DNA of 30,512 nucleotides, taken from the NCBI RefSeq assembly GCF_002498065.1, contig NZ_DAFZ01000099.1, positions 1-30,512 on the forward strand, in the 5' to 3' direction. The position numbers were made by a program, and so were the translations under genes. The first letter of the stretch is position 1. Each line of letters opens with the position of its first letter. This document shows, one piece after another, positions 23,561 to 29,892 of this stretch. Origin of the DNA: Methanoculleus sp. UBA208 (GTDB lineage Archaea; Halobacteriota; Methanomicrobia; Methanomicrobiales; Methanoculleaceae). A model generated the notes under the pieces. The model did no database searches and was not told the origin of the DNA. It saw only the letters and a program-made list of their open reading frames with translations.

Positions 23561-24800
23561 CGTCGGCGTTGATCAGGGTCCCCGTGGCACTCTGGTACAG
23601 TCCCCGCTTGACCCGGCGGGTCCTCCCATAGGGGGGTTTCCGGATCGGGTCGAGCGCGAGAGCGTCCACCTGCGAGGTGTATGCCTCCGAGTGGGTATCA
23701 TCGAACCGGACGCCGAGCACCTCGCACTTGCTCTTCAACTTCTGCCGGAACTTGTGGAAGGGGATCTGGACGAAGTTCTGGTTGCCCCGCTTGCCGTGGT
23801 TGATCTTGTCCTTGATTCCATCCCAGCGAGGGAGCACGATGGTGCCGATCTTCCGCTCGACGGCGTACCGCACGATCCAGGTCACGTACCGATTCATTGC
23901 TTCATGGATCTTGCAGTCCCGCTTCACCAGCAATCGCGCCTGCCGGGTCGTGATCCTCTGAATCTCCTGCTTGTCCTTGATGCTCTGCAACCCTGCAGTC
24001 TCTTTGTTGTACCACCGGTTAATCGATTTGAGGTACTTCCCGTCAAGGATGACGGCAGTCCCGGTGGCAGATTCAACCATCGTCGCAAAGTTATTGAGCC
24101 CGAGGTCGATAGCGAGGTACTGGTTCGGGTCAAGGTCTTTGGGCCGGGAGGGAATGGAATAACAGAACTCGATCTTGTAGACGATCCCGTTGTTGACAGG
24201 GAGGATCGTGACCTCCCGGATCTGGTGAGGCCTGATGCACGGCGGGATCGGGAACGTCAGCTCCTTCCCGGTCAGGCCATACTGTTTTCGAAACTTGAGG
24301 GAAATCCCGAGCGTGACGAACCCGTTGCGGATCATCAGGTGTGCCCGGGGGTACGCCATTTTGTACCGCCCGTCTTTGGGGAGGTATTTCGGAGACCCGG
24401 GATGGTGTTCCAGCTCCCCGGCGGCATACCGCTTGAGCAGCGCAAAGTAACTCTTGTATGCCTCTTCCACTGATCGAAGGGTCTGCTGGGCGACATCGTT
24501 GTGCAACAGACTGAAGTTCTCGTTCGGCTTGGATAGGGCGTAGTTGCAGAGGTCTTTGTGGGGGAACGTCTTCTTCCGGGTAAACGGGAGGTACGACCCT
24601 ACGAGGATCTCGACCTTTGAAATCAGATCCGGGCGAAGCGCCTGCATCGCACGTAGGTTCTCCTGATAGGTTACGTAGTGCTGCCGGGCGTTGTACACCC
24701 CGACGTTGTACATGCTCTTAGCGTGGTACGCGAGCAGGTCGAGGATCCGGTACGCCATCTTGGAAGGGTGCAGGTAATTGCTGACCACTCGCAGAGCCAT
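23376..24800 (-). CDS. tnpB: TnpB-like RNA-guided nuclease, rearranged catalytic site
   Basis: A 474-residue protein from the ATG at 24800 (MALRVVSNYLHPSK). RuvC-I is YLAIDLGLNNFATM with Asp232. In RuvC-II the usual Glu is replaced by Pro324 (TIVLPRWDG). RuvC-III is LINADVNGALNHLRK with Asp413. A Glu at 372 in HSEAYTSQVDA, 48 residues after Pro324, is placed where an alternative catalytic Glu occurs in some TnpB and Fanzor lineages. NHGKRGNQNFVQIPFHKFRQ is a strong subfamily motif. The usual four-Cys zinc finger between RuvC-II and -III is absent. The frame is open upstream without a stop right through the left end into the peroxiredoxin start at 25058. Function: guided DNA cutting that retains the element (family knowledge). 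Confidence 0.9.
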   Translation of the reverse strand: MALRVVSNYLHPSKMAYRILDLLAYHAKSMYNVGVYNARQHYVTYQENLRAMQALRPDLISKVEILVGSYLPFTRKKTFPHKDLCNYALSKPNENFSLLHNDVAQQTLRSVEEAYKSYFALLKRYAAGELEHHPGSPKYLPKDGRYKMAYPRAHLMIRNGFVTLGISLKFRKQYGLTGKELTFPIPPCIRPHQIREVTILPVNNGIVYKIEFCYSIPSRPKDLDPNQYLAIDLGLNNFATMVESATGTAVILDGKYLKSINRWYNKETAGLQSIKDKQEIQRITTRQARLLVKRDCKIHEAMNRYVTWIVRYAVERKIGTIVLPRWDGIKDKINHGKRGNQNFVQIPFHKFRQKLKSKCEVLGVRFDDTHSEAYTSQVDALALDPIRKPPYGRTRRVKRGLYQSATGTLINADVNGALNHLRKVAGDSVVARIISSGRVNRPVRIRAAFQPPTFAQIKLQPCDLNPIPVASPVR

Positions 24801-25062
24801 TCGGTATATGCTCTGTTGCCCCCCGTCATTAAGAGTAGCCGCACGGGGCGAAAGTGCAACCCTTTTAGGGGCAATTCCCCCCCGCTTGCGCAGGGGGCCT
24901 CCTTGCCCCAGAAAGATGAAGTCGGCCGGGTGGGAGAAGAGGATGACCCGCTGGCCCCGGAGATCGGAGAGTTTCATCGGCGCATGTGTGGTCCCCGCCT
25001 CGAAATCGGGCGCTTTCTCACCGATGGCCGGCAGGTTGAACACCTCTTCAGGTAGCATACGA

Positions 25063-25374
25063 GGTTGTCCCAAAACACTTTTGCCGGGAGGGGGACACCC
25101 ATTCGAAACTCATCGAGTTTCTCACGCTCGCTGCGTTCGCGCTTCGCACCTATCGGTGCTCATGCTCCGTTCCTCGCACCTGACAGTGCTCAAACTCCCG
25201 CCCTTCGGCCAGTCGTTCCTATCGGAACATCACAACTAGCACCATATGGTGCGAACCCAGGGAAATGGCCGTTCCCCCATTCCGAACTCTGTTATGACTC
25301 AAGTGGTGGAAATCTTGTACACAGATGTTCCGATCAAATTACAGCAAAGGTTTACAGACCCTTTTGGGACGACC
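25063..25374. mobile_element. MITE-like inverted-repeat element, copy 2 (about 312 bp)
   Basis: Begins GGTTGTCCCAAAAC and ends TTTTGGGACGACC; the inverted repeat extends outward to GAGG/CCTC (25061-25376) with one mismatch. The first ~38 bp match copy 1 (827-1012) closely, and the final ~80 bp align with it at lower identity (for example CTCAAGTGGTGGA against CTCAGATGGTGGA, and both ending TTTTGGGACGACC). The middle differs: copy 2 holds five short palindromes between 25105 and 25252. No clear target duplication. It fills the whole gap between the CMD-family gene stop (25381) and the peroxiredoxin ATG (25058). Confidence 0.65.
25105..25252. repeat. Array of five short hairpins
   Basis: In order: GAAACTC-ATC-GAGTTTC (25105-25121), GCACC-TATC-GGTGC (25146-25159), GCAC-CTGACA-GTGC (25176-25189), GTTCC-TATC-GGAAC (25215-25228) and GCACCATATGGTGC (25239-25252). 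Hairpins 2 and 3 lie in a 30-bp imperfect tandem repeat. Two share the core CCTATCGG with compensating changes in the outer arms. Confidence 0.7.
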
Positions 25375-25380
25375 TCTACT

Positions 25381-25731
25381 TCACTTTCGCGGGCGGTTGC
25401 CCAGGTACTCCTCGAGGGCGGTCTTGCCGTGGACGTAGGCCGGCATCCCCGCGAGCAGGAACGCGACCCGGAGCCCCTCCTCGATCTCCTCCTTCGATAC
25501 GCCGAGGCTCCCGGCACCGGCCATCTGCGCCCGGACGGCGTGCCCGTCCCGGAGTGCGGCGGCAATCGCGATCGCGATGATCTTCTTCGTCTGTTTCGAG
25601 AGGGCGCCGTCGGCCCAGATCATCTGGTCGAGGCCCATGACGCTGGCGTAGAGGTCGGGGTCCGTCTCCTTGAGTTCCTTGAAGATCACGGGGACCTTCC
25701 CGATCTTCTCTTCCAGGTGCTTCTCTTCCAT
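25381..25731 (-). CDS. Carboxymuconolactone decarboxylase/AhpD-fold protein without catalytic cysteines
   Basis: A 116-residue all-helical protein: the N-terminal helix FKELKETDPDLYASVMGLDQ, the core KTKKIIAIAIAAAL-like stretch and LGVSKEEIEEGLRVAFLLAG, a typical CMD ending. In AhpD-type members the core helix carries C-x-x-C-x-x-x-H; here the matching stretch is RDGHAVRAQMAGAG with no cysteine at all in the protein. Thiol peroxidase or disulfide activity of the AhpD kind is therefore unlikely. It lies 6 nt after the desulforedoxin gene and once preceded the peroxiredoxin gene, so it belongs to the oxygen-defence operon. The stop codon is 6 bp from the edge of the inverted-repeat element. Confidence 0.85.
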   Translation of the reverse strand: MEEKHLEEKIGKVPVIFKELKETDPDLYASVMGLDQMIWADGALSKQTKKIIAIAIAAALRDGHAVRAQMAGAGSLGVSKEEIEEGLRVAFLLAGMPAYVHGKTALEEYLGNRPRK

Positions 25732-25737
25732 CTCAGT

Positions 25738-25863
25738 TCACTCCTCGAGCACCATCGCCTCACCGCAGCAGACCAGTTCGCCGCCGCCGGCTTCCAGCAC
25801 CTGGACCACGTTTCCGCAGATCTCGCAGTGGTAGACCTGCCCTTTTGCCGATACGTTCACCAT
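25738..25863 (-). CDS. Desulforedoxin-like small iron protein
   Basis: A 41-residue protein: MVNVSAKGQVYHCEICGNV at the N-terminus and ELVCCGEAMVLEE at the C-terminus. The C-x2-C pair plus the vicinal CC is the rubredoxin-like FeS4 site of desulforedoxin and of the N-terminal domain of desulfoferrodoxin (superoxide reductase). The catalytic SOR domain is absent. It probably carries electrons in a peroxide or superoxide reduction chain. A strong GAGGTGA lies just before the ATG at 25863. It sits 10 nt after the zinc-ribbon gene and 6 nt before the CMD gene, so all three form one operon. Confidence 0.88.
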   Translation of the reverse strand: MVNVSAKGQVYHCEICGNVVQVLEAGGGELVCCGEAMVLEE

Positions 25864-25873
25864 TCTTCTCACC

Positions 25874-26119
25874 TCAGTGGTTCTCCGGTTTCTTCTTCCT
25901 TTCAGGGGGATTCATGACATCCTCAGGCGTCTTGATGTCCGGCCTGATGTGCGTCATCGGGAAGCAGTTATACATCTCGCAGGCGCAGGTCGGGCATTTG
26001 ACGAGATCCTCATCGGTGCTGCCGATCCGGATCTCCCGGCCGCAGTCGATGCAGATGAACCGGCCGGGGCCGGGCTTCTCTCCAGCCTTCGCTGTCTTTC
26101 TGGTCTCTGGTTCGGCCAT
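25874..26119 (-). CDS. Small zinc-ribbon protein
   Basis: An 81-residue protein with a basic N-terminus (TRKTAKAGEKPGPGRF), then CIDCGREI and, about 20 residues later, CPTCACEMYNCFP. The two C-x2-C knuckles form a rubredoxin/zinc-ribbon site; two more cysteines follow. The C-terminus is charged and flexible (PERKKKPENH). Function unknown; the operon with desulforedoxin and an AhpD-fold protein suggests a redox role. The ATG at 26119 is preceded by GGTGAC. Confidence 0.78.
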   Translation of the reverse strand: MAEPETRKTAKAGEKPGPGRFICIDCGREIRIGSTDEDLVKCPTCACEMYNCFPMTHIRPDIKTPEDVMNPPERKKKPENH

Positions 26120-26151
26120 AGATTGTCACCAGAGCGGTAATTGCCTCACAA

Positions 26152-26200
26152 GATATTTAGCAGTTCCCCCCCGTCCCCGGGTACCCGCATCATATTAATA
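26152..26200. promoter_or_regulatory. Divergent promoters of the zinc-ribbon operon and the flavodoxin-fold gene
   Basis: Leftward: CTAAATATC (26160-26152) predicts a start near 26128, just before the GGTGAC and ATG at 26119. Rightward: ATATTAATA (26192-26200) is centred 27 nt before the ATG at 26223, so that gene should be leaderless. The boxes are about 40 bp apart with a C/G-rich stretch between. Confidence 0.55.
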
Positions 26201-26222
26201 GGGGCGTGCGCAACCCTGCACC

Positions 26223-26813
26223 ATGCCAAAGAAGGTTGTCGCGCTGCTCGGAAGCCCCATTCTCGACGGGAACACCGCCCGCCTCCTCGACGAGGCTATC
26301 CGGGGTGCAGAGGAGGCCGGGTGCGAGGTCGAGAAGATTGAGGTCGCGCACATGGACGTTCTGCCCTGTATGGAGTTCTTCCAGTGCAAGGGGAGCGAAA
26401 CCTGCCTGATCCAGGACGGGATGGAAGAGTTCTACAGGAAGTTTCGCGAGATGGACGGCCTGATCATCGCCACCCCGGTGATGACGATGGGCATCCCCGG
26501 AAGGCTCAAGTCCTTCATCGACCGGTTCCAGGTCTTTTACATGGCCAAGTACCATCGCGGGCAGTCCTTCATCACCCCGGAACGGCGGAAAAAGCGGAAG
26601 ATGCTCTTCATATCGATCGCGGGGATGAACATCCCGAACGTCTTTGAGGGTGTGAAGATGACCGCCCGGGCGTTCGGGGAGATCATCGACTGCCCGTACT
26701 GGGACGAGGTGCTCCAGAACGATATGGACACCGTCCAGGATATCACGACGCGGCCGGAGGTGATGGAGGCGGCGTACCGGAAGGGCTACGAACTCGGGCA
26801 GCTTCTAGGGTGA
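26223..26813 (+). CDS. Flavodoxin-fold NAD(P)H-dependent oxidoreductase, Isf-related
   Basis: A 196-residue protein with an FMN loop LLGSPILDGNTARLLDE, the segment ATPVMTMGIPGRLKSFIDRF and a cysteine-bearing stretch CMEFFQCKGSETC. In register with the two iron-sulfur flavoproteins at 19079-20295, Cys49, 55 and 61 are kept but Cys52 is lost. A normal [4Fe-4S] cluster is therefore doubtful. It probably reduces quinones, oxygen or disulfides with FMN. The promoter places the transcript start at the ATG. Its end overlaps the end of the convergent CDF gene by 9 nt. Confidence 0.85.
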   Translation: MPKKVVALLGSPILDGNTARLLDEAIRGAEEAGCEVEKIEVAHMDVLPCMEFFQCKGSETCLIQDGMEEFYRKFREMDGLIIATPVMTMGIPGRLKSFIDRFQVFYMAKYHRGQSFITPERRKKRKMLFISIAGMNIPNVFEGVKMTARAFGEIIDCPYWDEVLQNDMDTVQDITTRPEVMEAAYRKGYELGQLLG

Positions 26814-27743
26814 TTCTTCGGGCTCGATGTGGACGACGACCTCGGCGAGCCCCGGCACCGTCTCTTTGAGCCGCCGCTCCACCTCGTCGGAGATCTCGTG
26901 GGCCTGGGAGACCGGGAGGGCCGGGTCGACGACGAGGTGGATGTCGGCAAGGATCTCGCCCGGCTTTCCCCGGCACCGGAAGTCGTGGTACCCGGCAACC
27001 CCGGGGGTATCCATCACCACCGCCCGGACGAGCGCCGGGTCGCAGGGGAGGTTCATCGTGTCGGTGAGGACCTCTGCCGCGTCGTAGAGGATCCCGATTC
27101 CCATCCTCGCGATGAGGAGGCCGATGGCAAACGCGATGACCGGGTCGGCCTGGGGGTAGCCGAGCCTGACGGCGAGAAACCCCCCGAGGACGGCCAGGGA
27201 GACGAAGACGTCGCTTCGGGTGTGCTGGGAGTCGGCGACCAGGATCTGGCTCCGGTATTCTTCGCCCTTTCGACGTTCGTAGGTGGAGACGGCGAGGTTG
27301 ATGACGAGCGTTCCGACCATGACCCCGACGGTGACCGCGGTGATATCGGGCACGACGGGTTCGACGAGCCGCCGGTAGCCTTCGTAGAGGATCCCGGCGG
27401 CGGTCAGGAGGAGCATCGCCCCGATGACCAGGGTGCCGAGCGTCTCGATCTTGCCGTGGCCGTAGGGGTGCTCCGGGTCGGGGGGCTTTCCCGCGAAGTA
27501 GAGGGCGATTATCCCGACGACGTTCGAGAAGGAGTCGAACCCCGAGTGAAGGGCGTCCGCTACCATGCTCACCGACCCGGCAAGGAGGCCGAAGACCACT
27601 TTTGCGAGGGCGACGGAGAGGTTCAAGGCGAGGACGATGATGAAGATCCGCTGCACCCGGACTCGTGCCTCGAACCTCCGGTGCTCGAACTCCATTCCCG
27701 GTGGAACATCGTTCTCCGGTGCTCCAGCTCCGGCCCTTTCCAT
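26805..27743 (-). CDS. Cation diffusion facilitator (CDF) metal exporter
   Basis: A 312-residue membrane protein with six helices and a C-terminal cytoplasmic domain. Metal-site residues are VADALHSGFDSFSN in helix 2 (His66, Asp70) and VADSQHTRSDVFVS in helix 5 (His174, Asp178), an HD-HD arrangement usually linked to zinc. PYGHGKIETLGTLVIG is the CDF signature. The C-terminal part (GVAGYHDFRCRGKPGEILAD ... QAHEISDEVERRLKE) has the ferredoxin-like fold used for dimerisation. It removes divalent cations (Zn, Fe, Mn or Co) using the proton gradient. The ATG at 27743 is used; the gene is divergent from rubrerythrin. Confidence 0.93.
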   Translation of the reverse strand: MERAGAGAPENDVPPGMEFEHRRFEARVRVQRIFIIVLALNLSVALAKVVFGLLAGSVSMVADALHSGFDSFSNVVGIIALYFAGKPPDPEHPYGHGKIETLGTLVIGAMLLLTAAGILYEGYRRLVEPVVPDITAVTVGVMVGTLVINLAVSTYERRKGEEYRSQILVADSQHTRSDVFVSLAVLGGFLAVRLGYPQADPVIAFAIGLLIARMGIGILYDAAEVLTDTMNLPCDPALVRAVVMDTPGVAGYHDFRCRGKPGEILADIHLVVDPALPVSQAHEISDEVERRLKETVPGLAEVVVHIEPEESP

Positions 27744-27798
27744 GCAACAGGTGGTGGTGCTCCGGCGGCATAGGGTTTCCGGGGGGAGAAGGTGAAAG

Positions 27799-27808
27799 AT
27801 TTAATAAG
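27799..27808 (+). promoter_or_regulatory. TATA box of rubrerythrin (leaderless)
   Basis: ATTTAATAAG is centred 27 nt before the ATG at 27831, so the transcript should begin at the start codon. Confidence 0.6.
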
Positions 27809-27830
27809 GCCGTCCCGCAATCATTCATCC

Positions 27831-28331
27831 ATGCCGACTGATGAGAACGCTCAGAATGCGTACGCCGGGGAGTCCCAGGCGAACAGGAAGTACTCGGTCT
27901 TTGCAGAGAAGGCAGCCGCAGAGGGTTACCCGACCGTGGCAAAGCTCTTCCGGGCGGCAAGCGAAGCGGAAGCCGTCCACGCAAAACGTCTCCTCTTCAT
28001 CATGAACGCCGTCGGGAGCACCGCGGAGAACCTCAAAGGTGCAATGGAGGGGGAGAACTACGAGTTCATGGAGATGTATCCGGCGTTCGTCGCCGAGGCG
28101 AAGAAAGAGCGGAAGAACGAGGCTTCGATCGTCTTTACCCACGCGATGAAGGCGGAAGAGGTGCACGCGAACCTCTACCTCCAGGCACTCGAGGCCGTCC
28201 GGGATGGAAAAGACCTCGACGCGGAGAAGGTCTTCCTCTGTCCGGTCTGCGGCAACGTCGAACTCGGGGAGCCGCCGGAGAAGTGCCCAATCTGCGGGGT
28301 TCCGGCGCGGATGTTCCGTGAAGTTCAGTAA
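27831..28331 (+). CDS. Rubrerythrin
   Basis: A 166-residue peroxide-reducing diiron protein. The ferritin-like part has Glu14 (YAGESQANRKY), E47-x-x-H50 (EAEAVH), a Glu in EAKKERKNEAS and E109-x-x-H112 (AEEVH). The C-terminal rubredoxin domain has CPVCG (137-141) and CPICG (152-156). It reduces hydrogen peroxide to water with electrons from rubredoxin-like partners, for instance the desulforedoxin nearby (inference). The upstream frame is open but the TATA box spacing shows that the ATG at 27831 is the start. A T-tract follows. Confidence 0.96.
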   Translation: MPTDENAQNAYAGESQANRKYSVFAEKAAAEGYPTVAKLFRAASEAEAVHAKRLLFIMNAVGSTAENLKGAMEGENYEFMEMYPAFVAEAKKERKNEASIVFTHAMKAEEVHANLYLQALEAVRDGKDLDAEKVFLCPVCGNVELGEPPEKCPICGVPARMFREVQ

Positions 28332-28337
28332 TATTCC

Positions 28338-28343
28338 TTTTTT
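28338..28343 (+). terminator. T-tract terminator after rubrerythrin
   Basis: Six consecutive T residues lie 6 nt after the stop codon, ahead of the promoter of the next gene. Confidence 0.55.
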
Positions 28344-28390
28344 CGGCCCGGTCCGGGCACGTCGGCGCCTGCTCCGCTTCGTCCCCAGAT

Positions 28391-28399
28391 GTTAAATAG
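28391..28399 (+). promoter_or_regulatory. TATA box of the glutaredoxin-thioredoxin reductase gene (leaderless)
   Basis: GTTAAATAG is centred 27 nt before the ATG at 28422, the same spacing as for rubrerythrin and the flavodoxin-fold gene at 26223. Confidence 0.58.
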
Positions 28400-28421
28400 G
28401 GGCCCCGAGATATCCCCCTTC

Positions 28422-29597
28422 ATGGCAGGTGTGAAGATCTACACGACGGAGAACTGCCCCTACTGCCGGATGGTCCGGGCGTTCCTCAGGAAACACGGCG
28501 TCGAATTCGAGGTTGTCGACGTAGGAAAGGACCGCGAGGCGGCCCGGGAGATGATCCGGCTCTCGGGGCAGCGGGGGGTGCCGGTCACGGTCTTTGGCGA
28601 CGAGGTGATCGTCGGGTTCGACGCAAAGAGGCTCCGGGAACTCTTCGGGGCGCCGGCGGCGGGCGGAGTCTACGACGTGGTCATCGTGGGCGCCGGGCCG
28701 GCAGGACTGACGGCCGGGGTTTATTGTGCCCGGAAACTGATGAAGACCGCTATACTAACCGAGAATGTCGGCGGTCAGGCGTCATGGAGCTGGACGGTCG
28801 AGAACTACATGGGGTTTACGATGATCAGAGGGGAGGACCTTATCCATAAGTTCGAAGAGCAGATCCGGGGGTTCCACGTCCACCTCGAGCTCGACAGCGT
28901 CGAGGGTATCCATAGAGAGGACGACGCTTTCGTTGTCCGGACCGCCTCGGAGAACACGTTCCGTTGCCGGGCGGTCATCCTTGCTCCCGGGAAAGAGCCC
29001 CGGACCCTGGGGCTCCCGGGCGAGGACCGGCTGATAGGGAGGGGTATCTCCATCTGCGCGACCTGCGACGCTCCGCTCTTCCATGACAGGCCGGTAGCCG
29101 TCGTCGGCGGCGGGAACGCGGCCATCCAGACCGCGATCGAGATGACGAAGATCGCGAGTTCCGTGGCGATGATCGTCCGTAGCGATCTCCGGTGCGACGA
29201 GGTCTACATCGCCCGGGCGAAGGACCTCGGCGTGCGGATCTACCTCCGCCACGAGGTGGCGGCCCTCCACGGCGAAGATTCCCTGACCGGGATCACGATC
29301 CGCGACCGGGATACCGGTCGGGAGACGTCCCTCGACGTGGCGGGGCTCTTCCTCGCGATCGGGCTCGTGCCGAATACGGGGTTCCTCGGGGACCTGGTGG
29401 CGCTGAACGAGCAGGGCGAGATCGATATCGACGAGAACTGCCACACGAGCGTCGCGGGGGTCTTTGCGGCCGGGGACGCGACCTGTGTTCGGGCCAAGCA
29501 GATCATCGTCGCCGCCGGCGAGGGGGCGAAGGCGGCGATCGAGGCGCACGACTACCTCCTGAGCGAGGAGGCGAAAGAGCGGGTTGTCGCCGCGTAA
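28422..29597 (+). CDS. Glutaredoxin-thioredoxin reductase fusion
   Basis: A 391-residue flavoenzyme. Residues 1-76 are a glutaredoxin/NrdH-like domain with the redox motif CPYC (12-15) and the cis-proline region GVPVTVFGD. Residues about 84-391 are a thioredoxin reductase: FAD loop VIVGAGPAG (87-95), active dithiol CATC (212-215), NADP-loop VVGGGNAA (227-234) and a C-terminal FAD motif AAGDAT. The reductase should pass electrons from NAD(P)H or reduced deazaflavin to its own glutaredoxin arm and on to thiol peroxidases or other disulfides, much as in AhpF but with the modules in a single-Grx layout. The ATG at 28422 fits the TATA box; the longer frame does not. Confidence 0.93.
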   Translation: MAGVKIYTTENCPYCRMVRAFLRKHGVEFEVVDVGKDREAAREMIRLSGQRGVPVTVFGDEVIVGFDAKRLRELFGAPAAGGVYDVVIVGAGPAGLTAGVYCARKLMKTAILTENVGGQASWSWTVENYMGFTMIRGEDLIHKFEEQIRGFHVHLELDSVEGIHREDDAFVVRTASENTFRCRAVILAPGKEPRTLGLPGEDRLIGRGISICATCDAPLFHDRPVAVVGGGNAAIQTAIEMTKIASSVAMIVRSDLRCDEVYIARAKDLGVRIYLRHEVAALHGEDSLTGITIRDRDTGRETSLDVAGLFLAIGLVPNTGFLGDLVALNEQGEIDIDENCHTSVAGVFAAGDATCVRAKQIIVAAGEGAKAAIEAHDYLLSEEAKERVVAA

Positions 29598-29604
29598 GAC
29601 CGGC

Positions 29605-29892
29605 CTATACCCGGATCCCTTCGGCCAGCGCCCGGAGGACGAAGGGGTTGGCGTCCCGGGTCAGGCCGGCGAACTCTTCGTCGGTGTAGCAGAGCGGTTC
29701 GACCGGGAGATCGGTGAGATCGAGGATGGCCGCCGCCCGCTTGTGGTGCCGTTCGGGGAAGTCTCCGACGACGATCAGGTCGACATCGCTCCCCTCGTGG
29801 AAGTCCCCGCGGGCGAACGAGCCGTAGAGGATGACGGCACTCACGCGCCGGCGCGACCGTATCTCGCGGGCGAGGTCCCGGACCTGCTCCAT
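29605..29892 (-). CDS. mntA: MNT nucleotidyltransferase antitoxin
   Basis: A 95-residue minimal nucleotidyltransferase with the signature YGSFARGDFHEGSDVDLIVV (GS-x10-D-x-D), the magnesium and nucleotide site. In MNT-HEPN modules this protein neutralises the HEPN RNase by adding AMP groups to it. The frame is open to 29949, but the ATG at 29892 overlaps the HEPN stop in a TGATG arrangement typical of coupled toxin-antitoxin genes. The C-terminus ends next to the convergent reductase gene (7-nt gap). Confidence 0.88.
   Translation of the reverse strand: MEQVRDLAREIRSRRRVSAVILYGSFARGDFHEGSDVDLIVVGDFPERHHKRAAAILDLTDLPVEPLCYTDEEFAGLTRDANPFVLRALAEGIRV

Larger units (their letters stand above)
23362..24916 (-). 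mobile_element. IS1341-type (IS200/IS605 family) element carrying only tnpB, about 1.55 kb
   Basis: Edges are set by rejoining the peroxiredoxin codons: left flank reads GACTTCA and right flank ACGCCG on the reverse strand, one A being shared, so the edge is known to within one base. There is no target duplication, as expected for this family. The left end has a hairpin (24879-24897: CCCCC-TGC, GCAA loop, GC-GGGGG on the element strand) and the right end an 8-bp hairpin with a GTTA loop (23369-23388), about 6 nt from the edge. No tnpA is present, so transposition would need a Y1 transposase from elsewhere. Confidence 0.88.
22859..25058 (-). pseudogene. Peroxiredoxin gene interrupted by a tnpB element
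   Basis: Two pieces make one intact peroxiredoxin of 214 residues. The 5' piece (25058-24918, 47 codons) encodes MLPEEVFNLPAIGEKAPDF ... LFSHPADF; the 3' piece (23362-22859, 167 codons) continues TPVCTTEFMAF to the end (DWYLCFKKL). Joined, they give the active-site motif PADFTPVCTTEF with the peroxidatic Cys at position 51. Length and the C-terminal domain suit archaeal 1-Cys/Prx6-type thiol peroxidases that reduce peroxides. The insertion lies between Phe47 and Thr48, and neither piece shows other damage, so it looks recent. The 3' piece could start at a TTG at 23365 made by the element end, but lacks the first strands of the fold. A second element abuts the start codon. Confidence 0.9.

Noticed and set aside
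25105..25252. Hairpin array as a CRISPR
   Set aside because: The units differ in sequence, spacing varies from 24 to 39 bp, and there is no constant repeat with unique spacers or any cas gene.
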